In this document: one piece after another, positions 40,324-53,831 of the stretch
Position numbering within the stretch: position 1 is the stretch's first letter
Layout of the letters: each line of letters starts with the position of its first letter
Origin: Enoplosus armatus
Taxonomy: Eukaryota; Chordata; Actinopteri; Centrarchiformes; Enoplosidae
DNA length: 64,000 bases
Direction of reading: 5' to 3'
Assembly: GCF_043641665.1 (NCBI RefSeq)
Contig: NC_092182.1
Location: 21,823,241 to 21,887,240 of the forward strand
Notes under the pieces: model-generated
The model's database searches: none
What the model saw: the letters and a program-made list of their open reading frames with translations, nothing else
What the model was told of the DNA's origin: nothing
Position numbers and translations under genes: made by a program

Positions 40324-42739
40324 TAATCTACACTGCGTACATAAACACACGTCCTCTCACAGCTCTCTGTCACACACTCTACAAAACACACACATGCACA
40401 CTTCAATGTCACCATAGCAACCTGACCAAGGACATCTCTTTAACCCCCATGTAACTTATTTACTTCTGTAGCATATCATCACAGTGATCAAAGTCACATT
40501 CTTTCCATAAATAAACCTGCGTTTTCCCTCTGCTGCTCCGCTTTCCCTTGCTGGCATCCGGCTCAGCGGGGCCGTCACCAACTATTATTCTGTGCTGAAA
40601 TCAGTAATGGAGTGGTAAATAAAAAGGTCGGTGCTGCGGACTGCCAAGAACCACTGCAAAGAACAGCAGCTCTATGCGTTTTCAGAGTAATGGTAATTCA
40701 TACCGAATGGAAATGTCCAGTGACTGCAATGTGTTTTTTTTTTGTTAATCAAATATAAATATTGCAAAACAGCTGTTGATATAATAGTCTGCAGAATTGC
40801 TGCATAAAACAGCACCCTTTAGTGGAAATATGTCATGATGTCATCAGTAACACTACCATACTTTGAGTGGATATGCAACGTACAATTAGTGTTTGCCCTG
40901 CAGACAACCTATCAAACCGTAACTGTATCATGTCACTTTCCAGGAGCTCAGAAACCCCCCCCACCCCCCCACATGTTTTAGCCTGACGCCTCTGTATTTC
41001 CTTTCTTTTCTTTTTGTGATTATTCTGATGGTTTTATAAGCTTGAGTATTGTAATCTTTTAATTGAAAGCATGAAAATGATTAAAATTAGAGTGACAAGG
41101 CTGTTAGTACAGTGAAGGTGCAAATTAATATCCTGATTAAGGTTTGTGTGGGTTGCAGAAATGCAGGTTATTTGCCACAATGGTGCCACAACAGCATCTG
41201 TTTGCTGCTACTGTAATTTACACTCTGAATTACCATCTATACACAAAGATGATTATCAACTGAAAAAGGCGAGGTCATCTCTATTTCATTTATTATCCGG
41301 GGCTGAATTTACGTGCCCTCTCTGATACATTCCCTCCAAAAGTGATGCTGCCTGATGTTTAAAGAGATGTTGCACTGTGTTTGTAAAGCTGTTGGAGGTG
41401 AAATTGCATCAACAGGAGACGTGACGATGACGCAGTATCTACAATTCTGAAACTGTGATGATGTTCACAAGGATAGTTTGGCCTGAATATTTACATCGTC
41501 CTGCTCAGAGAAGCGCCATAACTGAGTGTAGTCAAGGTTTTAGTCACATGCAGAGCGACTGCTCCTGAGGCGATGACAGACTCTTAGGCACAACGCTGTC
41601 ACAAACAAGCAGCATCTCTGCTTTCTACCCCCCAAGGGCTGGAAGTTGCTCTGTCTTGTTCAGAGGGGACTTGAATGCACAAGTGTGACATTTTTTCAGG
41701 AAGTAAGCTGCCTACCTTTCATGTATATTTAATTTTTTTGTTTGTTTGGACTTTTGTTCTATTTGTTTTTTTCTGTCTTGGAGTGGGAGGAATATCTTTC
41801 TTACAGACCCCCCCAACTACCTCTTATTCTTTTTTTATTTTCCTTCTACTCTTCTCCTTTTTGTCTGTTTCATTGTCAGTGTCACTCATCCCTTCATTCT
41901 CTCACTCTCCTCCTTCCTTTCATATACCTGTCAGTCACGTTCGAAGCTTTGCTGTCTCCAGTTGAGTTCAACTTGAATTGTTAATGAATTTTTCTTTTCA
42001 ATGCTCAGTTGCAGTTGGAGTATCTCAGTCAGTTGCAGCGGATGGACAGAAGATGATTATGGAGTTTTAGAAAACTCATTCCATCAGTGTTTTCTCTTCC
42101 AAGGACATCCTCACCTGCTCTTTCCTCCACACACACACGTCCGCTTGCACTGCTTTGTCTTCCCCACATTCACCTGTACACACACCCCGATCTTAACAGT
42201 TAACAGCCATTATGGCTTTCTATTTTTTCATGTACAATAGTGGCGGTCGTTGAGGTTTTATGGCCCCTAACCACCATTCATCATCAGCAGCCAGTGGGCT
42301 CGCTGCATGAGCCTGACTCTCTAATCCCCAGCTTGAAATACTGTCTTAATGAGCAAGAGACCAGGACTCGCACAGTGACGGCACCTCCATCATTCACTCG
42401 CTCGCTTTCAGTCTCCCATCCTTCACCCTCTCTGTTTCACTTTTGCTCTTTCTCTGTTTCAATTACTCTTGCCTTCCTATATTTTAAAACTTGGTTTACT
42501 CGGTTTACTCCTTTCTGTGTGCGGCTTTCTTCATATTTACAAGTTGATTTTGATTACACGTCAATTATAAAGACGCAAAGAAATCAGAAAAATTACAAAC
42601 GCCAAATCAATGTTTTAATTAATTGTACTGACCTCTGTGATAAGCAGCAAACAAACAAAACAGATGTTTTTTCTTTAAATTGATTTAAATGTTTAAATGA
42701 AAAATCTAGTATTCACATCTCAATATCACGTTCATTAAG

Positions 42740-42790
42740 ATATATATACATATATATATACATATATATGTATATATATGTATATATATA
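42740..42790. repeat. Palindromic TATA/TACA microsatellite
   Basis: A TATATACATATA-type run that reads nearly the same on both strands, likely to extrude or slip. Confidence 0.9.
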
Positions 42791-44567
42791 GATTCCACCT
42801 GATCCAGAGCCGTTGTTGGTCCCAGATTGAGCCCTGCCAGTAACACTATACACATATTTCCTCCAAAATATTTAGAATATTTCCACATGCAAAGTTTGAA
42901 GTCTGAACTTCAGCTGTATTTGGAAGCATCAATTCAGTGTGCTTCCTGTATAATTGTAAATAACTATCTATTTACATGCATCTCCTGGTCCATTTTGTAT
43001 TATACTTGCTTCTGCAGACTTTAACCACAGTGGACTGCTGTGCAATGCAGCCACAAGACAAGGTGCTTGTTGAGTAATGGGCTGGTCTGTTTCTTTTCCT
43101 CAACTCCCAAACCTCACTCTCCTATCTCCTATCTCTACTATCTTACTGCAGTTATTTTGCTCTAGCAGCTTCACCCTCTAAACATGCTGCACATGCTTGA
43201 CTCCTCATAGTTTTGGCACTGAAACTTAAGAAGTTATTTTCTTATTGTGGGAAATCAATACTCGGGTTAGAGGGATACAAGGCAGTTTGAGGGAGTAGTG
43301 GTACGCCACAAAATTACAAATTACAATACAGAACTGTTTCTTCAATGTGTTGAACATCACAAATTGATGATAAATAAGCAGATCTGAGGGTGGATTTATA
43401 CCCAAAATGTGTGTGACAATCACACAGACAGCGAGAGGATTAGCAGAGGCAGTCACTGTGCCAATGGTCCACTTTACTAAACTACCAGCCTCACTGCTGT
43501 ACTCTTATACAACTGCAGAGCCACAGCACTTTGGGGCCAAAGTATTTGTTTCTACTTTCTGGACAGTTATGAAACCTAAAACAGCAATGTTCAAGTTAAA
43601 AAGGAAAGAAAGAAAGAAAGAAAGATGAAATGGTCTATAAAGGAGGGATATGAGAGAATGTGAGGAGCAGAGAGACAAAGAGAGCATGGTCTTTACTATC
43701 TGTGTGTGGTAAATCCCTGAGTCTCCTTCACTGGGTCTTGGGACGGGCTACATCTCATTTGGACTCTTGTGAAAACGCTGGAGGAGGCTCTCAAGAGCTC
43801 TGGAGAGGACAAAAGAAGGAGGACGGAGAGCTCAGGGTCACACGCAGTCCCTCAACTCCCCGCTGAGATCAGAGATGGGCAGAAAGAGTTTGATCTCACA
43901 CAAACTCTCATTCACACTCATGCACACGCACACGCACACGCTGCACTGGCGTAGGTATGCATGCACAGAAATGCAGGAACGATTTGGTGCACGTCATGCA
44001 CAGATACAGCTGGACTCTGTGACCTTTCTGCCTGCTTAGTTGCAGCATATTTCTTCTTCTGCCTCTCCTCCTCAGTTTATTATCATATTTTAGGATAAAA
44101 GAATAATGTTAGAATGTTGATATATAAGTTTTGTATTTCTTTCTCTATTTCACAACATGACAACAGCACAGTAAGCTATATGACAAAACTTGCCTCAGTG
44201 CCTTAAAAGTGAACACACCCCTCAAAGACTTTGGCTTTGTAATGATCCTCTTTCCTCTCTCATTCCCTCTTTCTTCCCCGCCATTTCAACAGCAAAGCCC
44301 TAAGCCATCTTTTTTTTTTAAGTACCAACATAAAACTACGCACGAAATCACCATGTTAAATTTATGGCCTGCCATTTCTGACTGACTACCTCTGATGTTC
44401 CCCTTGTGACATCCTCTCAGTCCAGACGGTTTGAGAAATAGGTCTCAGCAGTGCACAGACGTGAGACCCTGCAAGACTAAAGTGACAATTTGTTTCAGTC
44501 CAGCATAGACGGACACACACGGACACATGTAAACACTGGGCTTTAACCACTGTGCATGGCCATGAAA

Positions 44568-45132
44568 TTAAAGGAATAGTTTGACATTATGGGAAACACG
44601 CTTGTTTGCTTTCTTGCCAAGAGTTGAGCTGAGAGGATCGATGCCATTATTATGTCTGTCAGGTAAATAAAAAGCTACAGCCAGCAGTCGGTTAGCTTAG
44701 CTTAGCATAAAGGCTGGATTTGCCTAAGACTGAATCTACCTAACGGTACCTAAAGCTCACAAATGACCACGTTATATCTCATTTCTCATTTAATCTTTAC
44801 TAAAACTGTAAAAAGTTTTGGTTTATACGGGGGTTATGTGCCCGACTATTTCTTGGCAAAGCACATGCTAAGTTACAACCAGCGGACTCTCTGAATTGTC
44901 CTTTTTATATTTGTTTACATAACAAGATACAGTATAAAATGTTAACTAGTGATCTTTAAAGGTGCTGAGAGGCAGATTTCATCCTGTTGCCAGTCTTTAT
45001 GCTAAGCTAAGCTAATAGGCCGCTGGCTGTAGCTGCATATTTTCTGTTCAGACACAAGAGTGGTATTGATCCTGTGATCTAACAGCAACAAAGTGATTAA
45101 GCGAATTTCCCATAATGTCCAAATATTCTTAA
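44568..45132. mobile_element. TTAA-ended foldback MITE, copy 2 (intact arms)
   Basis: The left end reads ttaaaggaatagtttgacat followed by tatgggaaacacgcttg. The right end, reverse-complemented, reads ttaagaatatttggacatta followed by tgggaaattcgctta. The arms extend inwards about 145 nt, through ggttagcttagcttagcata on the left and gctaagctaagctaatagg on the right, so the single strand can fold into one long hairpin. Both ends carry TTAA, the target of piggyBac-type transposases; assignment to that superfamily is inference. 565 bp, no ORF. Confidence 0.85.
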
Positions 45133-47299
45133 TACTGCAACATGCTCTCCTTTCCCAGCACCGTACCATCCAAATATATTCCCTCCTGTATTAAGTAACA
45201 TTGTGTATAACTTTGTATTCTGACAGAAAATCTTTGTTTTCTTTGATAAAGCCTCTCTACATCCACGCTCCTCTCCTCTGGTTTAATTAACTGCAGTGTA
45301 TCGACTGCACCTTTTTAAACTTACACTGAGCATTTTGTTTGAAAGACCAGCCTCCAAGAGTTTATTTGAAGAAATATCCGAAGTGTCAACGCCTCTATTG
45401 AAAAGGAAAGTACGACAGGATGTTACAAAGTTCTGCTCTAAAGGATTTGCCGCGTTCACTCGGATATACCCTCAAAGCTCAGAGAGCCCTCATTATATTG
45501 TCGCCGACTGATCCACAATAGGAGGTTTATGGTATATATCGGTGCGTCATCCGACATGATGGCTCTGGGAGATTTCTGGCAGGTAGATAACTGTGGCTCA
45601 AGTAATTGGACTACAAGGGACATTTTTGTGTGACCAAAGCCAGCGACGGCAGGAAGACAAGTTGGTAATGAGACGCAGCAGAGGCTGGCATTCTCGCACA
45701 CGATGCAATGTCAACTGCTTTTGGTAACACGAGCTGTGGTATCAAGGCGCACTGTGGAAGGAAGCTTCTCTGTTGGTTCTTTTTCAAACTGTGCTTTTAC
45801 TCCTCTGCTCGGGCGCAGAGAAGCTGTCACAGTCCAATTAAGCAAGAAAATATGAGTGGAAAAACAAAAGGGAATGGAAACATCAAGTTACTTAATAGGC
45901 CGTTGGGCCACTGCAATGTGCACAGCAACTTCACTGATAATTGCCGCAGTGTCAAGACATCTACTTATCTACTATAGTTCTACCAGAATATGCTATTTGT
46001 GGTTGTTTCAATGCAACATATGTATACTGTTATCGAACAGATCAGCAAATGGCCTTAATCTGTAATTAATACAAAACGCAGCTGCTCTTTGTACTACTTT
46101 GCTACTATGTGTCGTTGCCGTTGTACGCAGGGTCAGATTGCTTTAATGTGTGAAAGAGTGTTCAGTCATTAAACTCTGATCCTGATACATAGACTGCTCC
46201 TGACTCATCTCACAGCAAGACATTCCTGGCTTCAGTTGATGATCTTTTCTGTGTGGAGTTTGTATCCTCTCTCTGTTTGCATCTCCTCCTCGCGTCGCTG
46301 CAGGGCTCCTCGGTGCGCTCTGATTTCCTCCGACATTGAAGTCAGACTGATTTGAAATTTTTATGAATGTAAATGACCGTTCATGTTAGCCGCTGCGATT
46401 GACTGGTGGCCTGCTCCCGGATGTTTCTCAGCCTTCCTCCTACCCTCGCCCCACTCTCCTCCCCTCGACCCTGAAAAGGATTCTGATCTGAGGAATGAAT
46501 CTCCTCCATAACCACGGGTGACAGTAAATTTAGGTGACAGAGATTGCCATGAAATGTAGCACTGATGATTGGTTCATGCTGTGTGCTTTGTTCAGCCTCC
46601 CATGCAATAAATAACTGCTGTCCTGCCTTCCGTTCAGCTGAGGTTATTTCTATGGAGTTTACAAGTTTGGTGACATGCCACCTAATTAGCCTTGAGTGCA
46701 ATAGTGGCACAGTCCTATTTATTTATTCATGGAATATGGTTTACATAATCCTCATGCTAATGTAATCATTTGGTGTCCATTTGTGCCTTGTGGATATTCA
46801 TCCTGGAAGGAAAAAAACTGTGTCTTCACCACAGGAGCAAAATCTGCACTCAGAATGGCCTCCTGTCATTTGCATTGAGGCGGCCCTCTGTGGGACTGAG
46901 TGAACCTAAACCACACCAGGAGGTTACACAACCCATTGCTTCCATCATATTTCATATCCCTGATTTGCTCAGCTATTTTCTTCATTTCAGCTGTAGCCAG
47001 TACATACATCAAGACGCTCCCAATAATAACTTGTTAGCAGAAGCTGCAGTTACTCATAGAGGATTAAATGAATTACGCCCCTAGTGCTCCACAGTCTTTC
47101 ATCAATTATCCATCTTTCACAGGATGGCACCAAGGTCTTTTTGGGTTTTTGTTCCAAAATGAGATATCTACCCTTTTGAAAAATGTGCTGCAGTCTTTTA
47201 CAGAGAGGGGTCACACAAAAAAACTGTTACGGACTGCATCCTCTGTATCTTATGAATCACGAATAAGGAAAGTCATTTGATCAGCCGCACTCATTATGA

Positions 47300-47809
<510 letters not shown>

Positions 47810-50800
47810 TGACAGCTCTTTAGAAGGGAGTGAGTGTAAGCTCGATATTCACAGTCATTATGACTTACAGCCTGCCTTAGTGAAATGTGACAAGCGGGAC
47901 GAAATGTATTGATCAGTGAGACATGATTAAAGACTTGTTGGAAGTGACAGATTAGCAGCGATACTTGCAGCCCTTCAGATGAACTCCACTATTCAGTTTC
48001 TCCACATTGTGGGGGGGGAACTGTGTGGGGTGAAATATGCAGACTTTATATTTAAACAGAAATGGAAATACTGTAGAAATCAGGAAAAAAAAATTTGCCA
48101 GCAGGGATTCAAATAAACCCTACATTTACAAGAGTAAATGCTTTACGAACCAGCTTTTTAGAACTAGAAATGAATCTTGAATCAGCAGATGAGGACAGTT
48201 GTGGTATGCAGGTGCTGATTTCTCATTTAACAGTTAGTGGGCTAAACAAGTACAGGGCAATGGCCACCATTGTGGTTCTGTATTGCAAATGTAAAAGTGC
48301 TGTGAGCTACATCTACATACATGCAAAAGAGAGGAAGGGACAGACTCTACTTGTTGCCTTTATATTGTCTCTTGAAATCCTGTAAGGTATTAAATCATTA
48401 AATCATTATCAGTGTACTTATACACACAAACGTTTCAGGCTCTGCCTTCTAACATTTGTTAGTGCCCACCCTATGTGTGAAGTCACATGCACATATGTGT
48501 GTTTGTCTTTAAAATTACATGTATGCTCGTGCTTTTATGTAATTTATGTTTTTTTTATGTGCCCGTGGACATTTGTCAATATTTGTCAGTGCATAGGATG
48601 TTCTTCCCTCTGTGTGTTTTGTGCGTCCGTGCCAGCACGTCTTCGTATACAGTTGATCTTCACACAATAGAGTGTGAGCATGCAAGCAGCTGTAGCACCT
48701 GATGGTGACCTTATGTAAACCAGTCAACCTGCTGATCCCACCGGCTGGCTGCACAGTCACACATCAGGAGGTCCCGCTTGTGTTCTTGACTCTCAAGTCA
48801 TGCTTTATTCATGGGATAAACCAGCCTCTTCCTTTTCCTCCCTCTCTCCTCTCACAGACACGACCAGTAAACTTTGGCTCATCAAAAGCATCCAAAACTT
48901 GAACTTGAACTTTCAGAGCTGTTTAAAGTACCCGTCCTCTCTACCCTCTTCACTCTTTAAAAACAGCTTTTATAAATGTTCATTTGACGGCACCTGGCTG
49001 CAGTAAAGATGTCAGTAGTGACTGATATTTAACAACAAGTAGACAAGCATGGACATGTTCTTTCCAGAAAGAAGTTTACACAACGAGGGATATTTCAGCT
49101 TGGCGAACAGCTGAATTGCCAAGTATTTACCATATCTAACACCTTATACTACAAAGGAGCATAAGCACTTGCCCTGCATTGAGAGGTCTTGGAAAGTCAG
49201 ACGGTCGCAGTGTATTTGTGTCATGAAGGGATTGGAACGGAGGATTTCTCTCACATTGCGCAATGATTATGGCAATAACATGATAATCTTCCGGCTCTCT
49301 TTAAGCTCATTCTTTCTTCCTGCAAATCCAGGCTGCTGTGAAATGGGAGAGGATTTTTCTAAATGCTTGAGAGGCAACCTCTGGTCGCGTGAATCGACCT
49401 TCTCTGCACCATTCTCTCATTCCCATTCAGCTGCGTCTTGTGCTTCCTATATGATGGAGAATTAAAAGATAAAGTCAAATCCTCATCCAGAGAGAAAGTG
49501 CCTTAAGGCTTAAAGTTGCTTCCTCTGGGGTGCACAAGTGTGTTTCTGCGTCTGTGTATTTGTTGCGTTTGTGTGTATGCGCATGTACAGATGGTGAAGA
49601 GCATTTTCAAACGTACGATGGGCTTGTTTATTTTTATTTTGTTTTATTTCGTCATACAAATGAATCTCAGAATTAGTTTCAAAATAGTATCATGAATTAG
49701 TGTCAGGGACCATCACCAAAGAACAAGAACACAACATACATGACCAACACTGGGCTATTGATCAGCTGTTTAAGTAATGCTTTTGGAGAATGGTGTTTGA
49801 ATGAGGATTTACTGTTGGACTGATGTACGTAAAGGGGGCAGTTATTCCAATGATTGATGGCACGGCATTAGATTTTGGGCAAGGTAATATAATTTGGCCA
49901 TCACCTGCTGTTCTATTGAAATACATTTAACAATTTGGCTGCGTAAGAACTCGGGTTTAGTGGAATAAATGCTGTTATTGAAGAATGTGACTGTGCTCTA
50001 CTGGTAATCATAAGAGTTTGCGATGCATGCTGTCTGTGTTCGCTCTTATTGGGCAGGTTCTTCCAACGGTCTCTGATCTCTGTGATAAGGCGTCAGTCTT
50101 CCTCCCCACCCCTCATCCTCATAGCATGGTGGCAGCACTGACATTAGACACACACACACACAGACACAGGTACACACACATACTGTATGAGCACACATCC
50201 ATGCACACAGAACAAATCCCATCCCTCCTTGTGTCGGGGATAGATCATCTAAGAACTCGAGGATCAGGTTTCAGGAGCTGCCAAGTCGCCCACGATCTGT
50301 CCTTCATCTGTGAGCTGAAGCCAGCCGGGATTTACACCTTTTTATAGAGAGGTTGACTGTGGGCAGAGAGGGAGAGATGGAGAGCAAACTGAGGAAGAGC
50401 ATATAATGGAGAGAGAGAGATGATACAGAGGTGTGCTGAGCTCCTTGGCTCCCAATGGAAACCCCATTTGCAGTGGAAGCAGGACGGCCTTGGCTGCGTG
50501 CAGATGTGTGGATTAGCTCCTCAAAAGTTGGAGGGTTTCAGTATGCTATCCCTCAGAGAGAACTGAACACTGATAGTGGCGGCCCCCCCCTCCTCCCCTC
50601 CTCTAAAACCCAGTCAGCACAAGCGCTGCATGGCTGCTGTGGCAGAGAGTGTTGATCTCTCTGCAGCACAGTGAACTCAAAGAGGAGCTGGACGTAATCG
50701 GATGGAGGAATGGGATTTACTCCATTTAGTTGTGCTTGAAGTGCCTTTTTTTTCTTTTGAAAAGAGGAAAATAAACAAGATCAGGTGTCCTCTTGTGTAG

Positions 50801-51521
50801 GTGAACTACCTTCAGTTTGTAAGTGTACAGTAAGTGAGATGTGCTCAAGGTACTGAGCTAATGGGATTCTTAGCTTATCATAATGGTCTCACTAATAGTC
50901 CCAAATGACTTGCCTGAATGCTCATTATGTTAATGGTTCATGTATAAGGGTTTTTTCTCTACCTAGACAATATTTCATGGGTCATTTAATGCATTTTACA
51001 CATAATTTCAACTTAAACAACCTCTCCTCAGCTCTTTTATCCATCATTCTGCCATCCATGACCACCCTCCTCTCAAGAAAAAGGCTGATCAGAGGTCAGG
51101 ACACAACGAGCATGCATACTAGCCAGGGTACGTTTCTGTGGGTTGGTAGGGTACATGCTGGCGGCTCCGTGTTGGTCCGGAGGGTCCCAGGCTGCCTGCC
51201 AAGCAGACACATCAGCCATCTGCGCCAGCCGCTGAGAGTCTTTCTGGGCTTTTGGTCCCTCCTCAGTCTCGGTGCCTCTGAGGTTCAGGTTGGGTCACTC
51301 TCTTGGAGCAGAACAGAGCAGCCGGACAAGAACTGAATGGTACAGTGCAGTGAAGTGCAACACTGGAGGGACAGCTGCCAGGAAAAAGAAATACTGCACA
51401 CAGAGAGTGTTTTTTTCTCTCTAATCTGCTACCAAGGAAGGCAAAATTCTGCCAAATCGAGATCCACTTTAAATCTGTTGTTTTGGGATCCCCATTGTGA
51501 TAACGAGTCCATTTTTTCTTT

Positions 51522-51618
51522 TTAAGATATTTTTTCTGGCATTTTTTGCCTTTTATTAGATAGTGACTCAGCCTTAGTAAATGGTACGTGCTCTCCCAGG
51601 TGAGCTACCAGGGCGCTC
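51522..51618 (-). mobile_element. tRNA-derived SINE, internally deleted
   Basis: Read on the minus strand, the 5' head is gcgccctggtagctcacctg followed by ggagagcacgtaccat, a clear tRNA-like A-box region (TAGCTCACCTGGGAGAGC). It continues aaggctgagtc and then jumps directly to the tail ctaataaaaggcaaaaaatg. The part that should carry the B box (GGTTCGAATCC) is missing, so the copy cannot be transcribed by Pol III from its own promoter. The overall plan matches a common teleost tRNA-SINE. Confidence 0.7.
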
Positions 51619-52689
51619 ATAATCAAATTCTGTCAAGGAAGGAAAACGGACCTGGAGACTAAATTGGATGTGAATGGGAGTGCAGAATTCATGCATTAGT
51701 AGCAATGTGTGGTATACTAGGTGGATGGTTGTGTGGCTCTGTGACTGTGTAACTGTCTGTTCATGATCTCGGCCAGATGAAAGTGTGCTCATGACCTTGC
51801 ATAGCTTATGTATAGTGCCCTTGACAACAGGAGTCTTTTCATTACCGGTAGCTGATTCCACCACCATGAAATTGCTTGCACGCACTTTGAAAGAGGAGGC
51901 TCACTCTTCCTGGCTCATCAACCCTGTGACACGATGATCACAAGTAACGTCGGACAAGCTCCCCTGCTCATCAGCTTATGAGGCTTCCCTCCATTTATAA
52001 TGGCAAATGGTGCCACAAATCTTCACTGACGCACTGCTTTCACACACCTCTATATCTGCGACACACATTTATCAGGGGCCAAGAGACATGTTTGTAAGTA
52101 ATTAATCACAGAGGTAGCGTCTGGCTGATGAATGTCAGCGTGTGGCAGGAGACAGGCGGGGATTAGCCAGCAGACCCAATCTCTCCTTGCTATCGTTGTG
52201 CCACCCCTGTTAATGAAGCCATCTTTCACAAATGCGGATGAGTGTCGCTTAGTAAACACAGAGTCGCGCGGCAAGGGGGGGAGGGGCAGGCTTTCATCCA
52301 GCCTCCTTCTCCTCCTCAACCTTCCCGCTGCTTTGAGATGAGCATGGCTGCATTAACCCAGTTTGCTGTGTATTATAGTTGGCACGCCTGAGGAGACGAG
52401 GCCGTGCGCGAGATGGGCTCACTTATCAAAAAAAAAAAAAAAAAAAGCTGTTGTGGTGTTAGTGTATCGTGCTGTAAAGCTGCTGGAATGACTGTGATGT
52501 GTTCCTCAGAGCCCTCTATTCGTCCTGGCATGCACGCTGTTGTCAGCTTCCTCTTTTTGTACCAAGCTATAAAAAGATCTGTACTTGATAAATACTGCTC
52601 CTACAGTACAGCATTTGTGATGTCTGCATGTTCACGCTTAAGTACATCAAAGGTTCATAATACGATGGTCCCATACGCAGCTGGGTCCA

Positions 52690-53310
52690 AATGAAAATAA
52701 GATCAAGTTTATGGAGGCTAATTAAATAGCTGAAAATCCCTATTTCCCAGCGGTATCTCTCCCTATCCTTTAATTAATCTAATTATAAATCATGATTTAG
52801 CTGAGTAGGCTCAATCTGATGAACACTTATTGTAAGAGCGGAGTAAATATTTGACCTTACAGATTGAATGCCAAAAAATTAATTTGATATTATTGTGTAA
52901 ACACATCCGACGGAGCAGCATTTAGCAAACAAATAATCATAATAAATGATAGGCATATAAATTAGCATGCGCATTATTTATAATCCTAATGGAGGTTGAA
53001 TAATTACTTATTCTACGTCTAAATTGAGTTCCACATACTGCTCACCAGCCATACATAGATGGATCACGCCATGAGCTAAATGAGCAAATAATTTAACAAA
53101 GTTTTGCACTCTATCCTCCCTCTTTACGGAGCGCTGCTATCCCACTGAATATTTATAATCCGTAACACAAGGTTTTTCTTCATTAGGGGAAAAAAAGCAA
53201 ACTGAGAGATAGATAATTGCTGTATTCAATGATCAGTGTAATTAGTTGCAAGCAAATTCCAAGTGAAGTGATTTTAATGTTACATGAGTCATGACAGCCC
53301 TGTGGTGCAG
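52690..53310. promoter_or_regulatory. Candidate conserved non-coding/enhancer block
   Basis: About 600 bp of unique, AT-rich but non-simple sequence. It is dense in homeodomain-type cores: gctaattaaatagc, cctttaattaatctaattat, caaataatcataataaatga and gaataattacttatt, plus an octamer-like palindrome atgcgcat near 52967-52974. No repeats, ORFs or microsatellites interrupt it, unlike the rest of the intron. The regulatory role is inference from composition only; sequence conservation could not be tested. Confidence 0.35.
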
Positions 53311-53624
53311 TTATTGAGGGAAAACAAAGCAGGGGGTTCAGAGAAGAAAGTCATGCAGACGAAGCAGACCTCTTGTAAATAGTCAACTCTGAGTGCCGGT
53401 GTGTGACATTTAGAGATTTAATGTTTGATGTAAATCAGGTGAACTGGAGTGATGTTTGACACGGTGGATGATCTCTCTGACTGTGTCTCCTTCCTTCACA
53501 TAACATACACACTACTCTTTCATGTTGGTCTGCGCTCCAGCTTCCTTTTCTGTGGCTCCCTATTGCTTTTTTTTACGAGTCAGTCTCTCTCATTCTCTGC
53601 TCCTCCCATCCTTCACTCTGTCAG

Positions 53625-53831
53625 GTAACTACTATGGGACCCCGAAGCCTCCGGCGGAGCCCAACCTGGTGCAGCCTGACCTGGTGGATCAGGTGCTGTT
53701 TGACGAAGACTACGGTGGCGAGGTCCCCAGGAAACGCACCACCTCAGTCAGCAAGATGGACAGGAAGGACAGCGCGGTCCCCGAGGAGGAAGATGATGAT
53801 GAGAGGCCACCGCTGGTCAATGGATTGCCTG
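53625..53831 (+). CDS. magi3: magi3 exon C: GUK end and basic/acidic linker
   Basis: This 207-nt exon is phase 1-1, with acceptor ctctgtcag and donor cctg|gtcagt. It opens [13 protein letters not shown]; the NYYGTP part is the conserved end of the GUK GMP-binding region. It continues through [14 protein letters not shown] into a basic, Ser/Thr-rich patch ([15 protein letters not shown]) and an acidic run (PEEEDDDE), then ends VNGLPG. The order of GUK tail, [10 protein letters not shown] and an acidic run matches the MAGI3 linker and is unlike the MAGI1 and MAGI2 linkers as I know them, so this exon decides the paralogue. The canonical guanylate-kinase C-terminal part does not follow, so the GUK is truncated as usual for MAGI. 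The RKRTTSVS patch fits a basophilic kinase site (inference). Because the exon is frame-neutral, skipping it would keep the reading frame. Confidence 0.96.

Noticed and set aside
42240..42683. 147-codon + strand open frame in the A-B intron
   Set aside because: Ser/Thr/Phe-rich composition comes from pyrimidine tracts. No domain and no splice context.
46066..46104. LIQNAAALCTTLL, resembling the end of LINE reverse transcriptases
   Set aside because: Only 13 residues before the resemblance is lost. Too short to call a LINE remnant without a search.
50905..51336. 143-codon + strand open frame
   Set aside because: No family resemblance, irregular composition, no neighbouring exons in phase.
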